DNA from: Strigamia acuminata
Lineage: Eukaryota > Arthropoda > Chilopoda > Geophilomorpha > Linotaeniidae
Assembly (NCBI GenBank): GCA_949358305.1
Contig: OX442321.1
Location: forward strand, 9,077,605-9,141,604
Reading direction: 5' to 3'
Length of the DNA: 64,000 nucleotides
Below, in pieces: positions 25,641-39,146 of the stretch. Each line of letters opens with the position of its first letter. The stretch's first letter is position 1. Below the pieces are notes generated by a model, which saw only the letters and a program-made list of their open reading frames with translations, had not been told where the DNA came from and did no database searches. The position numbers were made by a program, and so were the translations under genes.

Positions 25641-27164
25641 AAATGTTGTATAATTAATAACCTCATTAAGTATTTACCTACTCTACACTGAAAATCATTA
25701 GGAAGTATTCAAAAACTATCACAACTGGCAATTAAAACTTGCTGTAGCTACACTTTTTGAGTAGCCAAAAAATCAAATCAGTGCCAATGTCTACGCTAAA
25801 TTCACTTTAGCGACACCATTTTAGCAACAGAAGCAACTTTTACCTGACCTGACCTGACCACCAACACTAAATTGATCGAACCTTGGAATGTTGCATTTTA
25901 AACAATTTCAGCAGCCATCTTGGATTTCATTGCAGGGTGATGTTAAATTATTGAAAATTTAACACTAATGTTTCACTGTACTTGGGGTATTAAAAATTAT
26001 ACATACTGTGGATAAATTTAATTTCTAACCTTTTTTTTATTCAAATGAAATTAAAACACCATGTTGGTTCTTCTGCATGTTTCATGTATTTTTACATTGT
26101 AGCCGTTTTTTCAATTTATACACAAAACCCTCCCTCCATTCAAATCAGTTGCATGTGACCAGTGCAATTTACCTTCATCACTTCAGCAAATACGTGTCTT
26201 GACCAACGATTACGCGTCTGGAGACCCAAATTTTGCCTTTAAAATTCTAGCATCGCAAACTTTATCACTATGCCCTTTCATCATCTCACATCACACCCCT
26301 TCATTTCATTTCTCATTTCATCATCTTTTTTTCTCTCTAAAACCCCACTTCACTTGTGAATCTGCCGCATGATCTCCTTTCAATAGAAACACACAAAGCA
26401 ATATTGGCGCACATATGAACTCGCTTTCCAAGATTAATTTAATCCTCGCTATGACTTGAGGAATGCACTCCAAGCCAAACATGCAGAAAAAAAAAGTTGA
26501 AAAGGTTGAAAAGGCCGAAAGCTAATTCGCTCTGCAATTCCACTGTGGCAATGATGACACTACTACTATTTTCCATCGCCCGTGGAATCCGAATTCAATT
26601 TTTGGTGTTTAATTGAAGTGAGCCTCAGGAGGAATTCCATACACACGATCCTCTCATTTTAAAAGACTTGGGAGAATAAAAAAAAAAGGAAGAGGGGGTT
26701 AAAATTGCACCTCCACCTAGAAAAACATTGGCGAAGAAAATGAGGAATAATTATTCAGTTCAAAATGTTTCACCAAACTTTGCCCACAGGAATACAGAAT
26801 GCAAATAGAGAAAGAAATTAAAGAAAAGACGGTCGCTTAAAAAGGGGAAAAGGAAAAAAAAATTAAAAAAATTAACCCTAAAAAAAGAGGCAATTAAATA
26901 TTTAAAACCATTTCCCAAACTAATTTCACACTTTTCAGTACCGTTTTAAAACTTTTTTTCAAACAAAAAAATAATAAAAATAAATTAATTTTGTTATAAT
27001 CCCTAGAATTACGGAATGGAATAAAAACTCGTGAAAAAATTATTTCTTCCTCGTCGTAATTTGCCTATATTCGAGATTATTTTGGTTTTAATTTCGTTAA
27101 AATATTTTTAAAAGGAAAATATTACGTAAGAAAAAAATAATAAAATTATCTCGCGAGTTTGCAG

Positions 27165-27385
27165 GTGCCACAGGTGGCGCCACCAGCTCACCGTTTGCTG
27201 CCCCTGGTGCCACGCTGTCCCCGGTTGACAGCTGCATGGCAGGGAAGCCCCGCTTGCTCATTCTACTGAGTGTGCCTCCTGCCAGACTGCCTGGTGTTCG
27301 CAGAAAGCGAAGGGATTTGAGTCGAGCTCGTGCACGCAAATATTCCAAGTGCGGGGAGCTCAATTTTCGAGCGATTCGACAGTGA
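27165..27385 (+). other. GC-rich open segment, candidate last exon
   Basis: A sharply bounded ~220-base island, far richer in G+C than the surrounding DNA. After GTTTGCAG at 27164 one plus-strand frame is open for 72 codons (Ala/Pro-rich start, then basic VRRKRRDLSRARARK) to TGA at 27383-27385. The acceptor lacks a pyrimidine tract, and the minus strand is also open. Coding strand and reality are both uncertain; it may instead be a regulatory island or an inserted fragment. Confidence 0.25.
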
Positions 27386-28266
27386 CGAGCTCTACCCGAA
27401 ATGGATCAAGAATCTAAAAAAAAAATACAAAAAATACAAAAATTACAAAAAAAAACATTACAAAAAATACCTAAACAAACAAAAAAATAAAAAATGTTTA
27501 AGAAAGGTAATTAAAAGTGTGTTTCTTCGCACGCAATTCCGTTAATTAGGCTGAAAACAGCTCATTAAAGATAAAAAGTGGTTTTAAAATATCTAAAATA
27601 AAAATGAAAAAAATGCAAAGCAAACTTTTTGGACAATTGTCTCGTTACGTAGAGAACAAATCCAATAAACGGAGCCAATATGTGTATAGTCAACACGAGC
27701 TTTTTGTATTCAGCGCAGTGAGCCAAGCTAATTTTTCATGTTTTGATCCGAATTCTTGCACCGCCTTCCATCGTATAAACAAACCACTGACTCCAGCAGA
27801 ATGCCAAAGCCGCCGACCGACCACAAGACATTTTAGCCGCGCCACCAAGCGACCAAAAGCCACGAACAGACAAAAAATAAACTGATGGAACTTCATGTCC
27901 ACAATATCATAGAACGAAATTCACTTGGGATTACCGTGAAGCAGAATGAAAGATCACAGGATCAACAACAAGGGAAAAAGAAAACGGTAGTTCAAATTAG
28001 CCACGTGCCTCGCTTCAGCAACAGGTGAAAAAAAGAAAAAAAAATCAATGGAAAAAAATCAAGGGGAATGAGAGTAATAAGACTGGAATAAGCTTTCTTT
28101 TTATTTATCAGTTTTTCTTTTTTTCCCCCTCCTCCCCTTTTTTTTTCCCCGCTTAGCTTTTTACCACCTTATATTGCACAACAAATCATTTACACCTGAC
28201 TTAAATCAATAGATCCACTTTATGCCTTGAGCTAAAGTAATGTGCCTAGCTCTGCTTTTTTTGCAG

Positions 28267-28502
28267 TTACAGGAGAAGCGAAGGGAGGCAAGAACGCTAC
28301 AGCACAAAATTGAGCTAAGATTTCTTCAAAATTCCAGGCCACGCCACCGCTCATGTTTGGGCTTTGCATCAACAGGCAGCACGGAGCGATTTATTTATGA
28401 GTGCCGTTATTGGGCGCGGACCCTCCCAACCAAGACGAACAGCTTCCGTCCATACCAACAAGGCCGACTAGCGATGCAAGGGACCACCAACCAATCATCT
28501 AG
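28267..28502 (+). CDS. Candidate internal exon, product unknown
   Basis: Bounded by acceptor CTGCTTTTTTTGCAG and a weaker donor TAG|GTATATA, 236 bases open for 78 codons starting LQEKRREARTLQHKIEL, a basic and possibly helical stretch. No domain is recognised. Its phase does not match the candidate exon at 11381-11604, so the two do not join directly. Confidence 0.25.
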
Positions 28503-31500
28503 GTATATATAAAGCTACCTTATAATTTCACCTATGTGTATACACACAACGTTTACGTACACCAATAAATATACAAAAACTTTTCTTTATTTTCCCCAAG
28601 TTCAAACACCCATATTTTAATATTATTTTCATTTTCATTCTTCTTTTCCCGTCGCAGCGTTTTTTTTATTTTTATTTTTATATCGCTGATGTAAATAGGC
28701 TGATAAAAAAAATTATTAGATTGTATGCACGCAGCTCCCCATTTCCAATATTGGCATCAAAGCGACTCGATACGCTTCTAGACCCGATTTAATCCAGCCG
28801 ATAATCCATCGGATTCGTCCATAAAATGAATGTCACGAGCACAGTCGCCCCACTCTCCGTCCACCAAATGACCACGTTTTGCTTCATTTAGCGCTGCAAT
28901 CGTGACACAAGGCCCTATCGCCGCCGATAAAACTGCGAGGGCCCAATATGGCTCAGTGAGGCCTTTACTGCGTCCGATCAGCATTGATGGGCACGAGGGA
29001 AAGACCGCTGCATGCTGCTTGATTTTATTCATGGCCGCCATTCTCTTATGCTTTGCTTGTCGTCTACCCTAAGCATTGTCCATGAATAATGGATGAATCA
29101 AAGTTTTCAAAATTTGTTGGACAACCGGAGGAGAGAGAGCAAGAAAAACGACGAGAAAAAAAAATAGACACGAAGGGAGATGAACTAAGGGTTGGCGTGA
29201 AGGAGGTAGTAGAGAAGGGGGTGATGGGAGGAAGAAACTCTTCTCCGCTACATCAGATTATGGTTGGCGCACGAGCCCTAACAAGATTTGCCGTCGTCAA
29301 TTCATTCGCCCAACTCGGAGACTATCTTGCCCTCCCTTCCATTCCATCCTACACACACGGGTACACACTTCCCATCCTTCCATTTCCCCTACCCCGTTCC
29401 CCACTTAGGCCATACTGCTCGCCCCGCTGTTGCAATTTATGGATTAACTTGTTTCGGTGATGTCTAGCGAGATTACGAGTCAAAGAGCAGCATTTGCAAC
29501 GCGCCTATGGGCGCTAGTCGATACACACTGATATTGATGACCTCATGCCTCAAATGCCAAACTGATTGCCATTTAACCGACTTTTCACATGCCGTACTGC
29601 ACAAACATTTTTTTTGCTCTCTCTCTCTCTCTCTCTACCTTGCTTTTATTTTAACTAGGTAAATAATTCTCTCCTTTTTTTTCCTTTTCCTTTTCCCGTT
29701 TTTTTTTCTTTTTTAAAAAACGCGTTACTTTTCTCAAAATCTTTTATAATCCCATCAAATTGAATGAGTAATAATCCCACTCATCCAGGAAAGGTTAAGC
29801 AAGCAATCAAGCCTAGAGTAAATGCCTCTCAATTTTACTTCCATGATCAAAATTCCCTCTTGGTTAAAAATTTACATCTGCCATTCGCTACACCTTAAAC
29901 AAAAGCCTCGTTACAAGAAACCAATTCGCCGCACCCCTTGGTTTTAACCAATCAAGTCCAATTTTGGCCAGACGAAACAATAACAGAATTAAATTGATAA
30001 AAATAAATTCAAGTCGCAAGAATCAGTCAGAAAATCCTTTAGCATGGCGCTTTTATGTATGTAGGCTTAAAACGAGTGTATATATCAAATTCTACAATTT
30101 ACTGTTGACAGCAGCATGAGGGAAAACTGCAATGCAGGAAGGCCAAATATTTAATGTAAGCCTTAGCTTCTGGAACACTGCCAATCTGGCTCTGATACAC
30201 CCTTGATGGCCACACAAAAATTCCAAATTCCACGCATTAAAAATAGTTTACCTTTTATCCACATTTTCCAATTAATACTTATATACCCACCACCCCATTC
30301 GATTTTTATTTCTGCAAGTAAACAAAAGGTTGACCCAACACCCCCAAAAACCCATAGTAATTACACGCACAAAAAAAACACATTAATATTTACTATTATT
30401 CTTTTTAATTCTTTTTATTATTTTTTTTTATATTTACTTTTTTAGTGTCGAGTTTTGACAAGCAACACATTCCCACAGCCTCCATTTGCTCTTTCTCTTT
30501 TCACCACCTCCACTTTCCATCCCTCCACATTCTTCCCATTCTGCAATTGCTGAACTTGCATTTCGTGCTCATTCGGCACCATTGAGGACGATTTTGCCTT
30601 GCCTGCTTGTCTCACACTCGTCTACCTCCTTCCACCAGCCGTCTGGCAAAGACCATGCTTAGTAGCAGCTGTGAATTTGCATAGCAAAGCACAAGACGCA
30701 AATCTGCCATTGCAATTATGAAGAATTAAGATGAGGGTTTTGTCGTTACACCGTATGCTACGAAAGAGAAAAAAAGAAAAAAAGAAGAAAAGAAAAACCA
30801 ACCGTATTAAGAACCTTCTAAAAATAGCACTCACTTGACAAAAAAAATGATGAAGTAATAGAATCTACAATGATATAATAGGCAATTTAAATTTTAGTTT
30901 TGAAAATCGTCAAAAAAAATTTTTTTATGGATTATTCAATCAATAATAAATAATTCTGGCATAAAATCTAACGTTTTTTTGGTTCGAATTTATTTTGATT
31001 GTTAACAGTTTATAAGTATAAAAATTTCAATGTCAAATGATGTTGATGTTTATGATATGTTGCCTTGGTAAATGCAAATCGCAGACATTTACACGAGCAT
31101 AGGCAATGGCAACAGCGGGACAAATGAGCAATTTACCATTTTCCATACCCAGTCATACGGCAGTTTGATGATGATCAAGTTTTGTTCAAACAGCATGTTC
31201 TGTGAATTTTAAATTTTTCATTTCCATTTCTTTGGATTCCAAAATTACCAGCAACAAAAGAAAAATCCCGAAATATTCATTCATTCCCAACAGCAACACC
31301 CACCCAATTTGCATTAGAAATTTCAAAGGAAAAACCTAAAATCCGTAAATAACATTAAGAACAAATCCTCAATAACAAAAACCACCGATTTTTTTAAATC
31401 AAAAAGCAACCTTTAAAAATCCAATCAATTTCAAATTAGACAGATATTACTTATTAAACAACACGCTGCACAGCAATTTCAGTTTCTGAAGAAACGTATT

Positions 31501-32761
31501 AACTTTCCGGCTAATTCTTTCGAGTTAAAAGTGAAAAACTAAATTAAAACAAACCCAGCAACACCTAATTAATTTCCCCCACTTTGCATTGAATTATTTA
31601 AATATAATAAACTATCGTGCAATTACAACTGCGCACAATGCAACATACGATGAAAAATAGTTTACATTTATCACAAACCATCAACAACTGACAGTATCAA
31701 GCATTAGTCATTAGAAAAACTCTATGTTGACAACTCAAAAGACCACATCCACTTTATTTTTTGCGATACTCTTAAGTAACAACTCATGTTTACATCATCA
31801 ACTCTTCACTGCTGTCCTCGATCCTTGTGTCCAGTCCCGACGCAATAAAGAAAAAAACCGAAGAAAAAAAAAGTTTTTAGTATCCAGACTTGGCATTGTA
31901 TCCAAACAGACTTGCGCATCCATTGTGAAACTCAGTCCATAGGTTAACACCCGCCATTATCGATTGGGAAGCCAGATGCTTGTAAGCCTAATCACGCGTC
32001 TAATTTACCAGACCGCCACCAGGGAGAAGAGGAAGGATGTGCCAGGCCCACGTGCCCAAGTCGTGTCCCTGCAGAGACCAAAAGACTTTTTCTAACAATC
32101 GGGATGACTAGCAAAATGGACGGAAATCCCCCAACTTCTATAATCCAATGTTTTATTATATATGAAAATATGAATCAATAATTCATACCAGGTGTCGCTC
32201 TCTCGCAACTTTCTGACAGGAAAATCCGATTTTGGAGCTTGCTCACTTCACTTCACGCTGTTTGATCAGATATAATTGGAAACAAGCTTTGTTTATACTG
32301 CAAGATTTAAATGCGGAAATTACACGATCAATTTCCAATACTTGGATTTCAATCGAACTTGTATCGGTAATTCGGGATTTGCATTGAAAACATTTACGTC
32401 GAAAACTGATATCAGTTGACTATTAAACTCAATTTTAATGGCATTTCAGTATTCTTTCGTAAACAGAATATCGTTCTACTCGGAAAATCTTTAAATAAAT
32501 CCAGAAAGCTTTAAAAATACAGAGCATTATTCAGTTTTAAGTACAACATTAATGCTCGAATGTCTCTTACAAAGCCATTAAATTTCAGTTATAGAGCACC
32601 TTGGGGACTTTGTAACATGATTTTTGAGTTTTAAGTAACTTTTCACAAACAAAACCGTAGAAAATCGCAGAATTAATTCTACTCGGTACAAAACATCTTT
32701 ATTGTTACCGTATTTCTTCGTTTTTAGAGATCTATATATGAGAGAAGTGCAATATTATTAT

Positions 32762-32989
32762 TGTTGGAATGTCAAACATTCCCACATCGCTATGAAACGT
32801 CCACGATACGTCCGTGTTGAGTGGGTGTATTGGAATGTCAATCATTCCCATTGGTCAAACTGACCGGAAACGTCCATGTGACGTTTCCATGTATTTTGAG
32901 TATATAACCCACATGTTTATTAAATAAAGTTAGTTCTCTCCAATCGTTCGTCGCATCAACACATTCGTTCTTTCAGCTACATAACAACA
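32762..32989. mobile_element. 228-bp solo LTR, probably Copia type
   Basis: It begins TGTTGGAATGTC and ends ACATAACAACA, with short inverted ends TGTTG/CAACA. It is flanked by the exact 5-bp duplication ATTAT (32757-32761 and 32990-32994). It contains a TATA box TATATAA (32901-32907) and an AATAAA (32923-32928) about 20 bases further, as expected for an LTR read on the plus strand. The block TGGAATGTCAAhCATTCCCA occurs twice inside. No internal retrotransposon sequence adjoins, so it is a solo LTR left by recombination. TGTTGGAATG ends are common in Copia elements. Confidence 0.85.
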
Positions 32990-33533
32990 ATTATAATTAT
33001 TATTTATTAAACGTTTATTCCCACTCAGTAGTACCTTAAGTATTATAATATCTTTCTGGCCAAATTCAACAAATTTTTATTTATTTCATTTATTTTTTTA
33101 ATTTACAATTAGACCTTGGAAACAAACCTCTTTCTTGCAATACTTTGCACATAGCCAACAAACCTCATTTGTCAGTAATGAAAAACAAAGCCAACGCTTC
33201 ACCACAACATCAACTCCAAATCTAAATCCAATCCCAATCCCAACCTTCATTTTTCAACATCCCCAGGGAAAAAGCCGCGCGCACAACCACAAACAAAAAA
33301 AAACCAAAAAAAAAAAGTAGGAAAATAAATGAACAACCATGAAAACTTTAACGAGCAAACCTGCACTACAGGGAGAAGTGGATACGAAAAAAAGAAAAAA
33401 AGAAAAAAAAGAGTCTCCAATAGAAGCAGAAGTCTCTCAAATTGAACTTTACTCAATCTTTTTACGTGGCCACTAAGCCCAACATCCAAGTCCACCTCCC
33501 CGTTCCCAAGTCTCAACTGTGTAGCACTCCCTA

Positions 33534-34040
33534 ATGGTTTCCGTGCAAATTACTGGACGGATACTGGACCCCGTAGATGGGCCCCCAAACGGAAATGCGG
33601 GCCCAGATGGCGTGTACGTAATGGCGAGGCTTCCGCTTTACCACACACAGGTGATAGGAGGGAGCAAGTCGGAGGGAAAACAAGAAGGGGAAAGGGGTGT
33701 GTGTCTCCCGTTGGGAATTCCCACTGATGCTTCGCTTTCTACTCTGCCTTACTTTTACCTCTTTTCCTCTTTTTTTTTAAACAAGAAATTAGCAGAAGCC
33801 TGTTTCGTTTTTTTATGGAGTCGTAAAGGGAAAGGTAGAGGGCAGAAAGAGAAGGGGGGATGCAAACAGCAGTGCACTCGCAACAAGAAAATTGCCAAGC
33901 AATTTGTCGAAAAAGTCTCCTATCCACTCGCTACTACCACCTCACTCACCGTGTGGCAAGATGACTTGCTGCAATCACAATTTCTCTTAAGAAGCTTCCT
34001 GACTTGTCAAGGGACTCAACAAAACACTAAATCACAATAA
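33534..34040 (+). other. 168-codon open frame, unrecognised
   Basis: It starts MVSVQITGRILDPVDG in a GC-rich patch and runs through a poly(T)-encoded hydrophobic stretch and a Lys/Gly-rich stretch. No domain is recognised and the composition changes along the frame, which argues against one real exon. The first ~90 bases, with two AGATGG motifs, may be regulatory. Confidence 0.12.
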
Positions 34041-37000
34041 AGATTATACATTTCTTATTTATAAACGAATAAACACACGCGCCCAACTTCGTAATAAGTC
34101 AAGGGCACCCTTTCCACTTATTTTCTACTTGGGTCTCTATATCAAACGCGTACGGGGTCATTTTATTTTTAATGAACTTTACTTCTTCTCATTAAAGCTG
34201 ACTACCAATTTTTTTTAATTGCATGTAATAAAAAATATTAATATTAAGTGAGAAGAGAACAGATGCCAGATGAAACCTTTTAGAAACTTATTATCATTTC
34301 AATGGTTCAGCAGAAAAAAAGTTGAAGCAGACATCGTGTTTTATGACTTATTCCATTTTTAGCACAAAATCTCAAGAATTTACTCGCCAAACGCCTAAAA
34401 CGCCTAAACATGAGCTTTTTTTTTGTTTACTTTACCTTTCCCAAAATGACCGCAATTAAGCCAAGCTATGGTAACTCACACTTAGCAGATCCCACGAGAT
34501 TCTTCGAGACCTTATCTCTTACAAACAAAACTTTGCTTTTACATGATTACAAACTGTTCTTAGCTTGTTAGAATACAAACTAAATAGCATTTTAAATTCT
34601 TTTCTTTTTTCCCTCTTCACAAAACCGTACATAATTTATTTCGGCTCTTCCACGCTCACGATATCTTTATTGTCGATCAAACGCAAATATAAACAATATT
34701 CTAAATTCTCTCGTGAATTTATGAATTTTATCCTTCAAAAATCGATAATTTAATAACTCAATCATCGACGCAAACGAGAGAATATCATCCAAAATTCTTC
34801 GGCTCAACCCCCTCCCTCCTAAAAGAAAAAGAAAAAAATTTCTTATCTGCATGAATAACACAATTCCTAGTCTTTAGTGCAAAAATGCAACAAAATGTGC
34901 ATCAACTACATATTTTTTTGTTTAACACCTATGCACCGTAATCACACCTCTCCACAATGCTTAAATGTCTTTTTAGCCAATCATTTTAGTACAAACATAA
35001 AATCCCCATGTCCGCATTTCCTCCCTCCGTATTTACACAAAACTTATAATCCTCGTCTACTAATAACCGAGAAACAACCCCTGAATTTTCATTGCAAATA
35101 AAACTTCACGTTCCTTCCCTTATCATTACACTTGATAAAACTTGGCAACGGATAGCAATTTAAAAAAAAAAAGAACCGTTAAAATTTTCATGTGCCAAGC
35201 GCTATATGTATAAATTCAGGGTGGAAACGTTGTAAAAGTTCTACTTTCTTCCTCTTTTCTTGGCCCGTTTTTACGCGCTGTACAAATCTTCATCAGAAGC
35301 GCCCTTTCCTTCTTTCGTCCTTACCTCGACCACCTGCTATGCATTATTGAAGAGAGAGAAGCAAAGACTATAGGAGTCTCCAGAGAAATGGACCGAGGCT
35401 GACCCACATCCTTTTACTGCCTATTTCCACCAACATAAGACATTTCTTGATCTTATTTGTATCGCATCTTTGTTTCGAGTTCCACAAACCGGCATAAACA
35501 TTCAACCATCGTCATCGATGCTACCTACCACAACCAACTTTACTCGAAAAAGTCAATTATAAATCTTCTTCTTCTTTTTTTTTAAATAAAAATAAAAATA
35601 AGGGAGACTGCGAGGCAAAAAATCGATTGCAACATTTGACAAAACGAGCTAGTCTCAATAAGAGGGAAACTTAAAACTTGAAAAAATGTAGCAGAATGGG
35701 GTGTACATAGGCAGTTTGCCAAAAATAGACAACAGTCTACGCTGTACTAAGTATCAATTTATTAATCTGGCAACTTTCAACAGATTCTATCAATAAACAG
35801 CCAAGTTGGAGTATAAATCAAACGTGTAGTAAGTAATTTGGTCAGTTACTCCAATTCTAGCAAACAAATTTCGTTTTGGCAGCCGTGTCCAGTCATTTAC
35901 TACCATTAACCGACAATTTATTCTCATTTGGGTACTTAAATAATGAAGAAAAATTTAATTTTTGAAGAGAAACATCAAAATCTAAAGTTAACGCAATTTA
36001 AGGCGATGAAAATAAATAACACAGCTCGCTTTGTAGAGCCTCACTGCACAGTGTGCTTTTGAAATATATTTCTCGTGGGGTATAAATATTTTTCCTTATT
36101 AAATACAGTCGCAGTTGGTGATTTCTTCTCTTTTTCTCAGTTGTAACATGCTTCAATCATGGATGTTTTTACCCAGAATAAATTTTTATACTCTACAATA
36201 TCTCTCGCTGTACAAAACATAAAAATACCCGCACAGACACCGCATTCGCTTTCATTTCTCAACTGCGATAGTTCAAACTTTCACTTCAATCCCAATGCAA
36301 TATTTCTTTATATTTATATAAAAAAAGAAGGAAAAAAAAACATCTAAAAGCTGTCAGCCGTTTCAAGCGTGTAAATACCAATAAAAAATTTCAACAAAAT
36401 TTTTAACAAACATTTTTTCCAGGTTTTAAAATCTCTTTCTGCACAACACGATTAATTTTCATGATTCACTTCCCCATTTCCTTCAACCAAACATTACTAA
36501 ACTATTTAATTTTGTGCTTTTCAAATTTTATATCTGATCTATTTTTAAAGCTCCTCTTTAAAGAAAAAAGTCGTCCTGAATAAACCGAAATTTCTATGAG
36601 CCCATCGAAGAGATTATCCCAGCCATTCAGCTTCACTACCCCTTCCCTATCTTCCCCTACTTCTACAAACACATGGTTTGCCAAAATTAAGATATTACTT
36701 GTAATATTTTTCTGAAAGCCAAGTTTTATGTTGGCGGGTGAATTGCTAGCCATAATTTCTTAACAGAAAAAACTCATGACACTATAGGGGCTTCATTAAG
36801 CTACGTTTCAAGTATAAATTACTTCCATTTAATAACAAAAAAATTAAAAGATTTCATCCCATTTTCTTTTTTTAATATTAAAGCACGCCTTTGTATTTTT
36901 TAAAAATTAAATAAATATATTTTTTAAAAAAATAAAGATTTCATTTGTTGTTAGTACATTCATCAAATTTAACCTTGTGTAAGCAGCTCACAACTTGCAA

Positions 37001-39073
37001 ATAAAATATTCACGCTCAAACAAATTATAACTTCAAATATTAAATTCATAGAGCAAACAAACCTTCGTAATACAAACATAACTTTAAGCACCTTCACTCT
37101 TTACATCCATGAGAAATTTTCAGCTGGCGATCAATTCTATTAAGCATTTAAATAAGAATGTATGGGTCACTGAGCTAGAGAGATATGAAGGTCTATAGGC
37201 ATGAAAAGGAAAAAGGCGATTCAAAAAGCGAAAAGGAAAAGGGGAAAAAATGCGCAATCCTATTTCACCGTGTTCATGGTCACAAAATTATTGACCAGTC
37301 CGCGGTTTTGCCCAAAAACTCAATTGTGTGGTTCCTGCAAAAGCAATTACATCAGAGCAAACATAGATAAAACAGGAAAAATTCAATTATAAAAGAGGAT
37401 ATTAAAAAAAATATTATTTTCTTTTAAAAACTACCTTTAATTTCAGAAATGATGCGATTTAATTCCAAGAAAATTCAAGAAAATATTTTAATTCAAAAAT
37501 CAAAATGCAAATTAATTTTTTTTCGTTTTAAGCCCTAAAAATCCGTATAAATCAAACGGTAAAACAAGAAATTAAATAATTTATCTCACACCAATTTAAA
37601 CCATCATCTTTTTCCAACAAAACAAAAAAATTCTTCCTGATTTCATAAAGGCAAAACATTTTCTTTTCAAAAATATATTTCAACAAACAAAAATTTTTTT
37701 TTTGTTTGTAATAAAGAAAAGAAACGAAGACGAAGTAAATATTGATTAAAAGAGAGCAACCAAAAGAAAAAAAAGAAGAAAAAAATCCTCAGACTTCAAT
37801 TTTTTAAACAAAAATACACTATTTACAATATCGGCACCCGATTATTTCATTAAGAACAGCGCCGTTCCTCTGGAGGATGCCAGACGATACGCTGATGAAT
37901 TATGGCAATGTTTAGGCAAGCATGAATTAAAATTGGAGATTGAGAAAACAGAAAGAGGCATTAAACTTATACGGTATTTTAAAAAAATTTGCGAAATAAA
38001 AAACTGAGAGAAAAAAACAAACATGTACATATATATAGAAGCAATCACAAGCCGTTGGAGAAGAGAAATTTGCAATTAATCATCGCAACGAATTGCCTTT
38101 ATATTCAAGTCGATAGCCCGCGAAATATTAGACCGATAAAAAAATATGCAGAAATAAATACTCGGTAAATAAAGCGGGTAGGTATACGGGAATAATAAAA
38201 AATAAAAAAAAATAAAAAAAAAATTAGAACGGAAAAAATGCACTGTCAAGACACAAGATTAATGGCCACAAGCTTAAATATTGGCACACATCACAAAAGC
38301 TTTTCTGTATATTAAACACTATCAACTGTCTCGACCGAGACAATTACTCAAAATACATCAAAATTAATTTATTTGTTAGGATAACTAATTGGAGATTAAT
38401 TTGCGAGCAATTTGTTTTTCAAAGTTTTTTTTGTTGTTAATTCTTTTCTTTTTTTAAAAAAAAAAAAAGATGAAATAGAAATTGTTCGCCGAGCCAATAA
38501 AGAAAATCAGGATTTGATATATTGCAGACAGTTTTAATGTACTGCAATAAACGATGTGCAAAAATATGTCAAGTATGTCAAATGCAGTGGTGTTAAGCCA
38601 TATGAAAATTCGGTTTATTGCCGCTTTTTGACCTTTTATTTGGTGTTGAAAATGCTGTAACTGATCTTGCTTTAGCACACTTCAAGCTTTACAAGTTATG
38701 CACTTAAAATATATTAATGCGTCCGAATAAACCCGAACAAGAAATGGCAAGTCCGATCAGTGCAGAGATGGGAGAAAAATAAAATAAAGCTGCTTTTAGC
38801 AAACCGTATAAAGTTTGCAAAGTGCCAAAGTCCATTGAGTGGTAATGGGGCATGTTAAAACGTGAGCCAAATAGTTAGGCGAAATTTTTACTAGCAGATA
38901 AATATAAACAACTAAAGTACACCGTGACATGAAACTTTACAGCTAAGAAAATTTATCAAAATTGACCCCCCACGTTTGCTTTGCTTGTTTACACACACAA
39001 TTCCATTTTCAATTGATACTACCACCAACTAGACACTCTGCTCATAATTGCGACTGAAAAAGACCAAGATTCA

Positions 39074-39146
39074 TGGACTGGCAGTTGAACCTCAGACCTC
39101 CTGATTGCCTGTCAGGTGCACTACCAATTATGCTATCTAGAAGTCC
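39074..39146 (-). repeat. tRNA-like segment, likely a tRNA-derived SINE head or tRNA pseudogene
   Basis: The minus strand shows an A-box-like TAGCATAATTGGTAGTGCA, a perfect 5-bp anticodon-type stem CCTGA/TCAGG around a 7-base loop CAGGCAA, and a B-box-like GAGGTTCAACTGCC. The 73-base span ends AGTCCA, and its 5' GGACT can pair with AGTCC. The D and T stems are imperfect and position 33 is A rather than U, so a functional tRNA is unlikely. A SINE body could follow towards lower coordinates, but no tail or duplication was found. Confidence 0.4.

Larger units (their letters stand above)
25641..32761. other. Mostly gene-free DNA
   Basis: Apart from the exon-like segments at 27165 and 28267, I see only A/T-rich sequence, CT microsatellite at 29611-29636 and a triple CTGAC at 25844-25858. 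No recognisable gene. Confidence 0.55.

Noticed and set aside
29089-29460. 123-codon plus-strand open frame
   Set aside because: Composition drifts from Lys/Glu-rich to Pro-rich and no domain is seen; probably chance in a GC-richer patch.
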